A DNA stretch of 64,000 bases from Icerya purchasi (lineage: Eukaryota; Arthropoda; Insecta; Hemiptera; Monophlebidae), in assembly GCA_039619475.1 (NCBI GenBank), contig CM077115.1, positions 104,669,893-104,733,892 of the forward strand, read 5' to 3'. How positions within the stretch are numbered: the stretch's first letter is position 1; each line of letters opens with the position of its first letter. Both the position numbers and the translations under genes were made by a program. Positions 11,960 to 22,679 of the stretch are shown here, piece by piece. The notes beneath the pieces were generated by a model. The model was not told the DNA's origin and made no database searches. It saw only the letters and a list, made by a program, of their open reading frames with translations.

Positions 11960-12790
11960 TGCAGAACAATTTTTGGATATACGCAGTTTGGTTTTACTAA
12001 AGATGCTATGAAACGTTGATGAACGGATGATGAAATGTTTTATCGATTATTTTGAAGCTTCAGACAAGGTTAATTGGCGTAAGCTTTTCATTCTCCTTGA
12101 ACATATGGGATGCTTTCGACGCGTATTAGAATCGACATATGACCATAAACGTCAGATGTTTGATATTAGAATAGATGCGGATATGTTGAACTGTAAAATA
12201 AATAAAGGAATAAAGGCCGTTTTTGTGTCGCCGTATCTTTTTAATATACATATACTGAACTTGTACTCGAGGTGTGCAACATTAGCAGAGGCCACTTACG
12301 GAATATGCGTAAGAGGCGAAAGACTTCGAACAATAAAGTTCATAGATAAAATGAACTGCACAGTATCTTCTGGGACACACTTAAAAGAATAAATTTCAGG
12401 TGAAACACGGAAATAGTTTAGAAAAATAAATGTCGATAAAACAAAAGTAATGACGAGCGTTAAACAACCTCGTCGCTTCCAATTCTACAAATTAACCGGC
12501 AGAGCAGGTACCGAAAAAATATCGCGAATAATATAAATACAAGGATCAAATTTGCCGAGTTACCCCGCGGGAAGGAAAATAAAACGCGGTAAAACAAATA
12601 ATTAAAAACTTACGTGTAGCCTACGGCACTATACATCGTGCAGAAATGTGGACTTAAATGAGCGAAGTGTCCGGATGTGGTGTTAGAGGAAAATGAAACG
12701 AATATAAGTTGGATTGAAAAAGTTACAAAATGAAGTTTTGAACAGGGTGGTGCTTTAAAAACGAACGTTGCTAGATCAGAACGTTATTCA
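11960..12790 (+). pseudogene. Decayed LINE reverse transcriptase fragment
   Basis: The frame at 12027-12392 encodes MKCFIDYFEASDKVNWRKLF, which fits reverse transcriptase motif A (CFIDYxKAFDKVxW), then VFVSPYLFNIHILNLY, fitting the GCxLSPxLFNIY block with QGC lost. GERLRTIKFIDKMN stands where the catalytic FADDM should be, so the active site is destroyed. Downstream, INVDKTKVMTS-like (about 12430) and WTLNE-like plus SWIEKV-like traces (about 12640-12730) in shifting frames correspond to the thumb and C-terminal part. Such C-termini are typical of RTE-like insect LINEs; the clade is inferred. It is dead. Confidence 0.7.
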
Positions 12791-12859
12791 AAATTATTCT
12801 AGTTGGTCCAAATTAGCCGAGTTTCAAAGGTTGACAAGACGGAACAGTCTAGTTCAAGT

Positions 12860-12985
12860 AGGAACGTTGATATAATTCGCATTTGAATTGTTTGCGGTTT
12901 CAATTGTTTTGGTACTTTTAAATTGTGTTATTTGTGTTTCTGGGCGAAGGTCCTTGGTTGACGAGCCCAATTTTCTTCTTTTTTT
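12860..12985 (+). mobile_element. 3' tail of dominant LINE family
   Basis: TGGGCGAAGGTCCTTGGTTG followed directly by ACGAGCCCA (12941-12969) is a good copy of the family 3' hairpin, with TGGGC pairing to GCCCA. No clear poly(A) follows; a T-rich stretch and a 14-base G run (12992-13008) come next. No zinc motif was recognised upstream, so only a very short 3' piece is claimed. Confidence 0.5.
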
Positions 12986-13207
12986 TAGGGGCGGGGGGGG
13001 GGGGGGGATCGTATTATATTGTTGCTTTTTTTCTTCGTTAAAACGGATTTTACTATTTCCCAAAAATTGATTTCGATTCCGATTGTGGCTGAGCGCGTCA
13101 TTTTATATCTTTTTGCACATTTAACAACTTTGTATTTCGCATGGATGGAATATTATCGGTGTATTTTTAACGAGAGACGGAAATTACCGCGGAAACGCGT
13201 ATACTGT

Positions 13208-13465
13208 TTTTTTTTCTTCCTCGGTGTGCGCCAACAAATGACATTAGCTGAGCGGCAAAGGAAACTACATTATATCTTTATCCGATTGGAAATACGAGGA
13301 GAAAAAGAAATTTAATAAAGACTGATTGAATTCGAAAGGAAATGATATATATCACGAGATGTAGGAAGATCTGGAGAGAGAGAGCTAGAAATTGACGAAA
13401 AATCAGGGAATGAGTTCAGCTGAAAAAAGACGAAGCATTCAAAGAGGGCATGGTTAGGATCATTG
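13208..13465 (-). mobile_element. I-like LINE 3' fragment, minus strand
   Basis: On the minus strand the frame reads NDPNHALFECFVF (about 13465-13427), a slightly damaged CDxNHxxFEC zinc motif. It continues to the tail GAGCTAATGTCATTTGTTGGC followed by GCACACCG (13250-13222) and poly(A), seen as a T run at about 13207-13215. The copy abuts a plus-strand LINE fragment that starts at about 13455, so it probably inserted near or into that older copy. Confidence 0.65.
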
Positions 13466-13880
13466 ATAGAGGAATTTAAGACGTGGTCAATATCGATCAT
13501 CTTGAAAGCCGATAAAAAGAGGCTGATGGTAGCAGAGATGTGGCTGTGGAGAAAGATGTTAAAGATAAAATGGATAGATAAGAAGAGTAATGAAGAAGTC
13601 ATGAACATGATTACTGAAAAACGGGAATTAATAAACATAATAAAAAGACGCAGATCGAAGATGTTGGGATATCCATTAAGACACGATGAGAAACTAAAAC
13701 ATGGATATAGAAGGAAAAACCGGGAAGAAGAGAAGAAGAGGAAGACCAAGGAGAATAATTACATAAAACAGATCATTAAAGATATGGGATGCCAAACATA
13801 CACGGACCTAAAACGGATGGCCGGAAACAGAACGGAATGGAGGAAACGAACCCTTTTAGGTGTTCAATGATTAATGAATT
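13455..13880 (+). pseudogene. RTE-like LINE C-terminal fragment
   Basis: The open frame 13463-13870 (135 codons) encodes the C-terminal part of a LINE ORF2: EFKTWSISI (from YGxETWxI), AEMWLWRKMLKIKWIDKKSNEEV, REL-NIIKRRRSKMLGYPLRHDE and a basic tail ending in MAGNRTEWRKR. This order (ETW; EMW-RRMLxIxW; NEEV; GHxLRH; basic GRP-like region; NRxxWR) is that of RTE-like and related insect LINEs. The reverse transcriptase core is absent. The frame is still open although the copy is truncated, which points to moderate age. Confidence 0.75.
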
Positions 13881-13949
13881 AACAATGAACCTAGTTAATT
13901 ATGAGCCGATTTTCGGTGGTAGAGAAAAAAGTTTCAGCCGTACACGGAT

Positions 13950-14335
13950 TATTGAACCGTGATATTCCATTCCGTTCAATTATCGTTCTACCATTGTGTC
14001 TCCTTAATATCGGGTTTAATCATTCTCTTCTTCGCGTCCCGTATTTCCCCTTCTTCTTTCTGTCCCTTCCACAACACTGATTTCTCTTTTGAATGCGACG
14101 CAAATCATGTTTTCTTCGAATGTTCGGCTCATGCTGGCGAACGTTCTCTCTTTTGTATTCGAAAATCTTGGCTTTTCGTTTTCCGGCTCCTTACAGTGCT
14201 TCCTTTTTTCTTTCCCTATCGATAATTCTCTTACTTCAATTCTTTGTTCTTTCCGTCTCCTATCGTCTTAGAATCTAATGCCCTAACATTAAAGTAGTTG
14301 GATCAAAGCTGTTAAGTATAAAAAAAAAAAAAGAA
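13950..14335 (+). mobile_element. I-like LINE 3' fragment
   Basis: In one frame FECDANHVFFECSAHAGERSL (about 14085-14145) is a near-perfect zinc motif. In another, FRFPAPYSASFFLSLSI corresponds to the LGLPxPYxAxYxLSLPS block that ends the family ORF, so a frameshift separates them. The tail TTGGATCAAAGCTGTTAAGT is a damaged 3' hairpin before poly(A) (about 14319-14335). It is closely similar in layout to the 16.4-kb copy. Confidence 0.75.
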
Positions 14336-14879
14336 AGGAAGAAAAAAATTTAACGCGTCGTAGATTGAAGGCGAAATGACCAACCGTAAGAGTCCTGCTA
14401 AGTTAATGTGCTGCCTATACACGTAGGAGAAGCGTTTTGTTGTTGTTTAAAGAACGATAAAGTTACTTTTCGTTTGGTTTAAAAAAAAAAGCGTACTTTC
14501 ACAATCCGGCTCTATTGAATTTCTCGTTATATTGTCATTCTGATACTTTTTGGTTCTAATGCGGCATTAAGTCAGTTTGTTTTTAAATGGGTCATTTGCG
14601 ACGCTAACAAGTTTACATTTTATAAGTTAATGGATTATAAAACTGAAAGAAAAAAAAAAAATAGCTGGTATATAGAATACTACCATACATAAGTAGGAAA
14701 AGTCTGGCGAGCTTCAAAAGTTTAAAGATGTTGTTACACATACCGTTTCACTGTCTGGATTTCGGATAAATCAGCACCCTCCTCAAAAAACGCGGATCTC
14801 TCTTGTTAAAATTTGTGGAAAGAGGCGAGGAGATGATCCCCACCCCGTTACTGCTATTTCACACCAGTCATAGATGGGT

Positions 14880-15790
14880 TTTTGCTGTTTTTGGGATAGG
14901 TGATTATGTGTGAAAATGCAGTGGCCCAAGGCGCGCTAATATTGTTTTCTCGTGACGGTTATTCCATTGTCGTAGATTTTTCTTAATTTCGAACAGTTTT
15001 TGACAATTTTGTTCCGATTCATATTTGGCTGCTCAAATTTTGGCTATTTCTTCTTATTTCGGCTCTACATTTTGCGTATTATTGTATGCCGGTGTTCTAT
15101 GGAGGGGTTTCATTAGTACGTCGATAGGCCGAAGCTGTTACTTGAAGACTCCTGAGCCATTCAATACCTGGAGACTTTCGACTTGCGGGTTTTTTTGTCA
15201 TATAGTTGTGTAAAATTCAGGGAAGACCTTTTTTGGACGCGTCGGATTTGTTGTATTTAAAGATAGATTGACGTAATATTTTAGATATAAAAACATTTCT
15301 CTGAGTTGAAGTGGCAGGATGTTAGAGTTTCTGCATGTAGGCTATCCCTGTTGGGCTGCAGTACATTGCACCTGAGATGATTAGTCTTAGGGCAGAATTT
15401 TGGATGGTGTTTAATTTGGTTTAGCAGATATATATATAATTGAACTGTAATCCATTTTTGAAAGCGCAAGACCGGAATAGAGATTCTATACGAATTTTCT
15501 TTCCCCTCTTTATTTTGCATGAGCTATCCCTTTTAAAGTTAGTTGAGTGATTTTTGACATTTTGCTTTAAGTTCATCGATGAGCTCGGGGATCAAGATAG
15601 TTTCCTGTCAAATATCATTCCAAGGATTTTGATAGTTTAGGTTGATTTAATGGGGCTGCTATTTCTCAGTGTTATTCTACAACCGGGAGGGATTTTTCGT
15701 TTATTGCTGAAGATAGTGCAAGCCGATTCAGCCAGTTTGATCACTGTCAATTCTCTTTCCGGTTTTTAATCTTGTAGTAAGTAAATTATC
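14880..15790 (-). pseudogene. LINE reverse transcriptase thumb fragment, minus
   Basis: On the minus strand the sequence reads KILGMIFDRKLS (about 15630), then a connector, then NTIQNSALRLIISGAMYCSP (about 15410-15355) and KCRAEIRRNSQNLSSQ (about 15065). These are the post-palm blocks of I/Jockey-like LINE reverse transcriptases (LGMxFDxKLxWxxH; LDxIQNxALRLxxGAxxxSP). Several stops and shifts interrupt it. The polymerase core and the RNase H domain were not found. The open frame 15281-15520 on the minus strand is part of it. Confidence 0.65.
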
Positions 15791-15799
15791 GTTCTTTTT

Positions 15800-16395
15800 T
15801 GTCCTTTCGCTTGATTATTCACTTTCGCTTTCTCGTCAACGTTACAACTGTTCGAACTTGAGAACGATTTTTGTCTTCTTTTTGTTCTTATTTATCAGCT
15901 TTCCTTTATTTCACCTTCTTTTAAATACTGTGCGGCGCTCTCCTTTGCCACGTGTTTGATGGATAATCGTTCTATTGAGACGAAGTAAAAAAGAAATCAG
16001 TCACGAGCAATAATTTTTTCGATACGGCACCGAGTTCTCTTAAGCCTGTGCATATTGCATCTGGCATACGTATAGCGTACATGCAACACACGCAGAGTTT
16101 ATTCTGTAAAACATGTATTTAGATGGACTATCGCATATTGAACCCAGCTCAGGCCCACGTGTGGGTCGTCTCTCCGAAGAACACAGTTTTCAGTGGGTGC
16201 GTGGGTCGCTTGAGTTGGTTTAAACTTTTTGGTTATTAACAATTTTGCTCTATTCGTTATGTTTCACATGTTTTATATACAAAAATGTAACGGTGGACTG
16301 TGCGTGTGCTAGGTTCAATATGAGGTACTTGCAAAAAAAAAGAAAAATGCGTGGGCTGTGTACGTGCGGTGCATGTGCTGGGTTCCATATGCGGC
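15800..16395. other. Spacer with a degenerate local duplication
   Basis: The words GTGCTAGGTTCAATATGAGG (16307-16326) and GTGCTGGGTTCCATATGCGG (about 16375-16394) form an imperfect direct duplication with a period of about 68 bases. A 123-codon frame (16245-16616) spans it and then runs into the next LINE copy; it is not a credible gene. Confidence 0.4.
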
Positions 16396-16399
16396 GGGC

Positions 16400-16960
16400 T
16401 TTAGCTTTGGTTTCTTTTCATTCCGTTCAGTCGTCGTTCTACCTTTGTGTTTCCTTAATCAAATTAAGAGTTAATCATTCTCTATGTTTTTTCTTCTTCT
16501 TGTTTTTGTTTTTCTATATATCCTTATCCTTTTTCCATAATTCTCCTTTTGAATGCGACGCAAACCATGTTTTTTTAGAATGTTCAGCTCGTCTTAGCGA
16601 ACGTTCTCTTTTGTAATCGATTACTTGGCTTCTGGTTTTTCGGCTCCTTACACACTGCTTCCTTTATCCTTTTCTTCCAATCTTCGGCAATAAATATCTT
16701 ACCTCAATCCTTTATTCTTTTTTTTTTTTTTTTTTTTTTTTGGGTTCGTCATAAAGACATTGGCCCAAGAAGAGGGGGAAGAATGAGAAGCGGAATCAGA
16801 TGTTTATGCGATCAGATATGGAAGATAGGAAAGACTCAAGTGCTGGAATGACTTTATTCTTTCCTTCTCTCAGAAAGTTCATAATACATTCAAATGGTTG
16901 GGTCGAAGGTTAAGGATAAGCATAAAAAAAAAAAAAAAAAAAAAAGAAAAAAATAAGATA
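16400..16960 (+). mobile_element. I-like LINE 3' fragment split by a nested copy
   Basis: Begins with the block SFHSVQSSFYLCVSLI shared with other copies. It contains PFECDANHVFLECSARLSERS (about 16546-16605) and runs to CTCAATCCTTTATTCTTT at 16720. There an opposite-strand LINE tail interrupts it (16721-16851). After the duplicated CTTTATTCTTT the old copy resumes (CCTTCTCTCAGAAAGTTC) to a damaged 3' motif (TTGGGTCGAAGGTTAAGG) and poly(A) (about 16924-16945). The reading across the gap parallels the uninterrupted 14.0-kb copy. Confidence 0.75.
16721..16851 (-). mobile_element. Short LINE 3' end nested on the minus strand
   Basis: A 131-base insertion flanked by the 11-base direct repeat CTTTATTCTTT (16710-16720 and 16852-16862). 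On the minus strand it reads KVIPALESFLSSISDRI, a stop, and the 3' hairpin motif TTGGGCCAATGTCTTTATGA plus CGAACCCAA, then a poly(A) of about 20. The ORF end and tail identify it as the same family as its host copy. Confidence 0.8.
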
Positions 16961-16964
16961 TTTT

Positions 16965-18640
16965 TAACGTGCGAGAGCGATGATTACTAGTAAACACACA
17001 GCTAACTCACCTACAATGGATATTTTTAAGATTGGTTATTGCTTACTGAACGCTGTAATTCGCGGAAAATAAACTAAAATTCGTTGAGATTTTTTTTCTT
17101 TCATCTTTCCGATAATAATTTCATTTAATTTTATACAGTTTTTGTCTGTCACCTTTTGTTTCTTTTTTTCTTTTTCGGATTAATGATTCCGATTTATTTG
17201 AAATGAAATAGGGAAATAGCGCTAACGTATGAACTGAATAATGAAGTTTACCGGACTGTCTCTCAGATAGTACACGCAGAGAGTAGTTAAATCGATGTAC
17301 AAGTAACGAACTCGGGACGCATCGCTGTTATTCGAACGGTGGGAAATACAAGGTACAAAGTGAATTTGGCGACGACTTAATCTGTTCGGTATCAATGACC
17401 GTTATATGAGTCTCCTGTGCATTTTACTCATTCAAAAACCTGATTAGATTCCGTGTCTCGCAGGATTTATCATTGGCTTACCCGGAAGTATCGCGTCCTT
17501 TTGATATTAAGAAAACACGCGCCACACGGATCAGCCTTGGTAAAGGAACTAACGCTTATTTTGAGTGTGCGAGAACGAAATTGTCTTGTTTTTTCTTCGA
17601 ATCTGTCAGGTAGCGAAAATTAATTGTGATTGCTAGCGTAGCTGTTTACTGCGTCCGAATCGTTACGTTTTAGTAGGCAGCGCAGTGTGAACTCCAACTG
17701 ATAATAAGACGCTTTTCTCCCTGAAATTTTTCGAATAATTTCCACGCTTTCTATTAATAATCAGATTATTCGTGTCAATGATGCTGGAATGACATGAGGG
17801 GCCGTATAAATTTAATAAGGTGTTCGTGGTGATACTGGAATAGTTACTACACACGTTGCTTATTTCGATAATTCGGCTGTTCAGATGGTGATTTTTAAAC
17901 TGTGAAATTTTATCGTTTCTGTTATAATATTTTCCGGTTACCAGTTGTACTACTCGGGGAATTTTATTAGGAAGTTTTATTAATCATATTGCTCTTGGTG
18001 TGAGTGTGGTGGTATTATTAAATGTTTTCTTTCTTTTTTTTTTGTACCAAGCTTTGCAGAAGAACTCGAGCGCAGGCCTTTACCGGGGAAATTTTTGTTT
18101 TCACTTGCATACGTGTCTTTAATTTTTAATATCATATTAAGACATCTACTGCGCATGCGCGGATCGACAAAGCATCAAGTGAATGTGTATGACAGATCCA
18201 AAGGTATTATTACCATTGCGCATTCAAAAATAGAAACATTAAATATCTCGCGGAACAAATAATATTAATGAAAATTATATTTTTCTTACATATTAAACTG
18301 TACCATTGTTAGTAAATTTAGTTTATGTTGAATTTAACGGAAAATATTAAATTTTTTAGATTGGCATCTTTCCCCGTTTTAAAATGCACGATGATAATTC
18401 TTTTCGATCTTCCATACGTTCAGCTAATATTTTCGATCGGCGTTTGCGTGGTAGATTTTTTTAACGTAACATTTTTGGAAACATTAAAGGCTTTAAACGT
18501 TTGCAGGTTAAGAAAAAACTTCACCTGCAAAGGCCTCTGTAACCAGCCTACAGACGTTGGCGTAAAAAAAGCTGAAAAATAGTGGGCACTCGCAAAGTGC
18601 ATTACCATGTTTTATCTATTTTAACTTATCTCTTCATGAG
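16965..18640. other. Intergenic DNA, no gene seen
   Basis: Small frames at 17663-17854, 18325-18582 and 18420-18608 have no recognisable motif and overlap on opposite strands. No element ends were found. Confidence 0.5.
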
Positions 18641-18666
18641 TAAAAATAATAAATAAGTTTTATGCG

Positions 18667-19009
18667 TTCTTTGCCTGCATCTCGTAATTATCCATTGGAT
18701 CCTGAACGTTCTCCCAGTGTATGTTTGTGATGCGAATCACGTGCTCTTCGAGTGCTCCGGTTTATCTCGCGAGCGTGAGTTACTTTATTATCATCTTTTA
18801 AAGCTTGGTCTTCCTGCTCCTTTCAACGCCTCTTATGTTCTTTCTCTACCTATTCTCTCTGTTGTTCCTGTCCTAGGGGCGTTCCTTGATTCCATTGTCG
18901 ACAGAATAAAAATATATATTCTATTCCATGTATCTATTCCTTTTTGCTGGGCTAATGCTCTTTGGTAGCAAACCCAAGGGGGGTAAAAAAAAAGAAAAAA
19001 AAGAAGAAG
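18667..19009 (+). mobile_element. I-like LINE 3' end with clean target duplication
   Basis: A 343-base insertion flanked by the direct repeat AAGTTTTATGCG (18655-18666 and 19010-19021). The frame 18717-18968 encodes VCDANHVLFECSGLSRERE, then LKLGLPAPFNASYVLSLPIL and a hydrophobic end. The 3' motif TGGGCTAATGCTCTTTGGTA with CAAACCCA (18948-18976) precedes an A-rich tail. The copy is 5'-truncated within the last part of ORF2, as is usual for target-primed reverse transcription. Confidence 0.85.
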
Positions 19010-19567
19010 AAGTTTTATGCGACTGTATAGGTAGAAATCTTAACTCGCCCGAATCGAGTTTTAATTTTTTATTTAATAATCCGAATGCCCGTTGACATTG
19101 TTGCGACCTTTTAATTGTGCATCTCCTTTACACGTGATCATTACCATTACTATTTGTGAATAATCATTAATTGCGCGCAATATTCAACAACTGCCCCCGC
19201 TGTATTAATTTCTTTATATTGTCAAATGTGTTCGAATCGAAATTTAACCTAAAATTTTCACTCCTTTTTTTCCCCCCTACCTGTAGTGGGTGTCCTTGAA
19301 AGTGCACCGAAAAAAAAGAAAGAAAGGTATATACATATATATATATTTCTCTGTAAATAAACACAAATCCTTTTCGCCGTGGGAACGTTCCGTAGATAGA
19401 TGTTCTATAATACTTCTAAAATAGTTTCAATTGACCACGCCATTCTAAAATCAAAAATAATAGTAATGATTTATTGTTGTGCGTTTTGGAAATTCCTATT
19501 ACAATTTTCTTAGTACAAAAACGTAACACAACATTCGTTACACAAAAATGTGACACAAATTTCTCAG

Positions 19568-19630
19568 TAACGCAGGAATAACGGAGGAATAACGCAGGAA
19601 TAACGCAGGAATAACGCAGGAATAACACAG
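19568..19630. repeat. 11-bp tandem repeat
   Basis: About 5.5 units of CGCAGGAATAA with one unit changed to CGGAGGAATAA and the last degenerate. Confidence 0.9.
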
Positions 19631-19899
19631 AAACCGTAACCGGATTTTCCATCCACCGCGTAAGAATAAAGCGTAATAATTAAAGAAGGAAATAATTAAA
19701 GAAGGAAATAATTAGGTTGCTATTTTGTGATCGGTTGGTTTCTTTTTATTTACTTGTTTTATTGTTATATTTTTTAAATGACTCTTTTTTTTTTTTAACT
19801 TCCAGCCAGGGTTTTTTACTCTTTAAAGTGAAACTCGTTTTATGCGTGACAATGCAACAGTAAATTTATGTTTCGTGAAGCAGTTTATAATTATTTATA

Positions 19900-20310
19900 T
19901 TCAGCTAAAAATGACACGCTTCTATTATTTCGGTCATACCTTTCTCCCTTCGACACTTTATCGTTTTTCCCTCGTCTCTTCTCCGCGGTGCCCTCTTCAC
20001 TCAGAGAATTCCTTTTTTCTGTGTGATATCAATTACGTCTTCTTCGAATGTTCCTCGCTCTCTTCAGAACGATTTCTCTTCCATTCTCGGCTTTTGGATC
20101 TTCGTCTTCCTACTCCATACAATGACTCTTATGTTCTCTCATTTCCTTCCTTGTCAGTTGTTCTCCTATTCTAGCTTCTATCATTCATTCAATCTCGCAC
20201 CAGATTGAAATCTAATATGTTATTCTCCTTTTGAATTATTACTTAGATTCCTTGGCTGATTGGGCTGTTGCTCTTCGTTGGCATACCCATAAATAAAAAA
20301 AAAACAAAAA
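19900..20310 (+). mobile_element. I-like LINE 3' fragment
   Basis: The frame 19842-20174 carries SSPRCPLHSENSFFLCDIN and YVFFECSSLSSERF, in which CPLH, CDIN and FEC outline the C-x-x-H / C-x(3)-[H/Y]-x(4)-C zinc motif with H replaced by Y. LDLRLPTPYNDSYVLSFPSL follows. The tail is TGGGCTGTTGCTCTTCGTTG then GCATACCCAT (20261-20290) and an A-rich run. No target duplication was found. Confidence 0.75.
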
Positions 20311-20399
20311 ACGATAACGAATAACCATTTTTTTCCCTCCTTGGAATAGATACGGGAAGATTTTATGATTTGTAAAAGAAACGTATTAATGAGGTAACT

Positions 20400-20910
20400 G
20401 GAAACCTTGGTATGCGTCACTTGGTTTAATGCGCTGCTACATTTTTTATACGATTTATATTTGTGGATGGAAAATAAATGGATTCTAAGATTTAAAAACA
20501 ACCACGGAGCCTTGGTGGCCCACAGACGGAGTTTCCCGCAGAGATTTTTCTGTCCTGAATCGTCTCCGAATAGGACATACAACCCTCTCGCACGGCTACA
20601 TATTCACGAGCCAGGAAGCCCCAAATGTCTGCCCCTTTTGTAGTCAACCGAGCGCCCCATCCACCAATCACCTACTTCTCGAATGACCCCCTTTTGCAGT
20701 ACCACGATCCATGCACTTCACCACTTCCTCTACTTCTACGATACTGTCAAATGCTCCGCCCGCGGTCGCAGCTGTATTAGCTTACATGCGGAGCAGCGAT
20801 CTGTACTATCGCGTTTAATCCCCTTAAGTAGGCTCCATGTGCTGTAATAGCCCCAGTAGTTAAACACGGCACATGGAAACCCTCATATACAATCTTAGGG
20901 GGAAAAAAAA
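20400..20910 (+). pseudogene. Jockey-like LINE C-terminal fragment
   Basis: Between 20490 and 20770 one frame reads PWWPTDGVSRRDFSVLNR, then LRIGHTTLSHGYIFTSQEAP, then NVCPFCSQPSAPSTNHLLLE followed by a stop, and PPFAVPRSM. The order RLRIGHTxLTHGY, CPxC, THxLLEC is the conserved C-terminal end of Jockey-clade and related LINEs; the final C is lost to a TGA stop (E*). A weak A-rich tail follows at about 20899. It lies just downstream of an unrelated LINE tail, so the 5' boundary is about 20400. Confidence 0.7.
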
Positions 20911-20949
20911 CAATGTAGAAGTGGTTTCCTAAAACCAATAAAATTCCGT

Positions 20950-21180
20950 ACGGTTCATTAAGTGGCGTTTTTAAATTGTTTAATTGCCGTTTATTTCCTT
21001 CTTTTAAGAACGGTAAAAAAAATTATAACTTCGGGAAATTGTTAGAATTTCTACAATTAATTGTGTTATCGGAGTAATTTCGTACAGATCGGATTGAAGT
21101 TTTTTTTTTTTTTTTGCCTCAAGTAATTTGTAAATGCTTTGTGGTTGTTTAAAATGATTTCCAGACTGTATATATTTATT
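20950..21180. other. Spacer, no gene seen
   Basis: AT-rich with a T14 run; nothing recognised. Confidence 0.5.
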
Positions 21181-21195
21181 AAATAGTTAATATTA

Positions 21196-21322
21196 ATAAT
21201 AAATAATTTTCGGAAACAACTGTGTTTTAAAAGAAGATATTTATTCGCTTAACGTTTCCGAAACGTTAAGCGAATAAATATCTTCTTTTAAAACACAGTT
21301 GTTTCCGAAAATTATTTATTAT
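21196..21322. repeat. Perfect 127-bp palindrome (62-bp arms)
   Basis: The left arm 21196-21257 and the right arm 21261-21322 are exact reverse complements with only CCG between them. Flanking this, AATAGTTAATATT occurs directly repeated at 21182-21194 and 21353-21365, so the palindrome plus 30 further bases could be an insertion of about 158 bases with a 13-base target duplication. The arms contain no known transposon ends. A hairpin of this length would be stable in RNA or single-stranded DNA. Confidence 0.95.
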
Positions 21323-21832
21323 GAGTAATCACTGTGAAAGCTTTAAATATTTAATAGTTAATATTTAAAATTATAAACGCCACAATCAAACACTAATAGT
21401 GTTTTTTCATAATTTTATCATTTTATTTCAAGAAGGGGTCCCTCTTTATCTCTTCTTTCGACTGTGACTACGTTTGAATTATTATTATTGTTATTTTTTT
21501 TTTAGGGTCGTCAACTATGGGGGAACGGTACGAGTAAAATTTTTCTATATTCTTAATTTCCAGCATAACTGTTAACGAAATCTACCGAACGAACCACTCA
21601 CCTATTTGTACATTTTTTAGTTGTACCGAGGTAAGCATAATGTAACATTCAAAACGCGGGTGTATACGCTAGAGATGGAACTGATTGTAAATGTTTGATT
21701 TATCGCGATACGCAAATGCGGAATTCTAATTGTGCCTGTGACACTAGTCTAGCGCACACATGATAATATGCACGTTTGCCATCGCTTTTCGTATGATTCT
21801 ATTACCGATTAATTTATGTGATTAGGACCTCC

Positions 21833-21880
21833 GTGAGGTCGAGCGCTCTAGCGACTAGGCTACCACGACGACTTAGTTAA
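21833..21880 (-). mobile_element. Possible tRNA-like SINE head fragment
   Basis: On the minus strand GTCGTGGTAGCCTAGTCGCT followed by AGAGCGCTCGACC resembles the D-arm and A box of a tRNA. No B box is visible at the expected distance, so it is at best a truncated SINE. Confidence 0.3.
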
Positions 21881-21924
21881 TATAATGAAGGCGGTGAAAT
21901 AGCAATGAAATTGTCACGATTAAT

Positions 21925-22040
21925 GGAAAGAAGCGACCACCAGGATGGACGGATATTGTTCGGGAAATGACAGGGTCGTCATTTGCGCAATATCAATTAA
22001 TCGACTGGCGTAAAATCGCAAAATCGTTGGCGGGCTAAAT
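21925..22040 (+). pseudogene. LINE ORF2 C-terminal end fragment
   Basis: One frame reads KKRPPGWTDIVREMTGSSF, then AQYQLIDWRKIAKSLAG and a stop. This matches the ending of RTE-like LINE proteins (RGRPxxxWxDDIxxxTG...DRxxWR). The identification rests on this short motif only. Confidence 0.45.
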
Positions 22041-22567
22041 ATTAATCTAGGATGACGATCTCAGATTTGTATTATGGATAAGCTGTCCACTATGTGTGTG
22101 GCGGTGCACTGGGGTGAACGGTGAAAGTGTCCATTCTTGTATTTCTAAAGGAACGTACCTGCGCGCGCACAACCCCTATACGCGCGCCTATGAGATTCTC
22201 TCTAACGTTTTTAGTATTACCGCGCAATTGTGTTGTTGAGGAAAGTCATTAAAAAACGGATATGTGAATTATTGTTATAAAAATCGTTAGCGTCGAACGA
22301 GGCTTTTTCTACGACAAAAACACAGCTGAGCCGGGGTAAAAAACTCGTATTTTCGTGAACTTTTTTCATGAAAAAATTTGTTTTACTTATTTTTTCTCGG
22401 AATGATGTGTTATTATTTTCGAACTATTGCGTTTTTCCACTAACTTTTAGGCAGAACGATCTTCTTTTTAAAGTCCACCCGTATTAGTACAACAATGGAT
22501 CTGTACAAAGTGAAACAACATTGTCCGTTTGTTTATGGAAATTTGTAACGAATAAAATCTAGAAAAC

Positions 22568-22591
22568 ATATATATATATATATATATATAT
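22568..22591. repeat. (TA)12 microsatellite
   Basis: Twelve TA units followed by a T-rich run. Confidence 0.9.
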
Positions 22592-22679
22592 TCTTTTTTT
22601 TTTTTTTTTATAAAACAGCCGCTTAGGGGAAAGAATTGTGTGGCTATTACAATCTTAAAATCACTTCTAAGCAATATTT

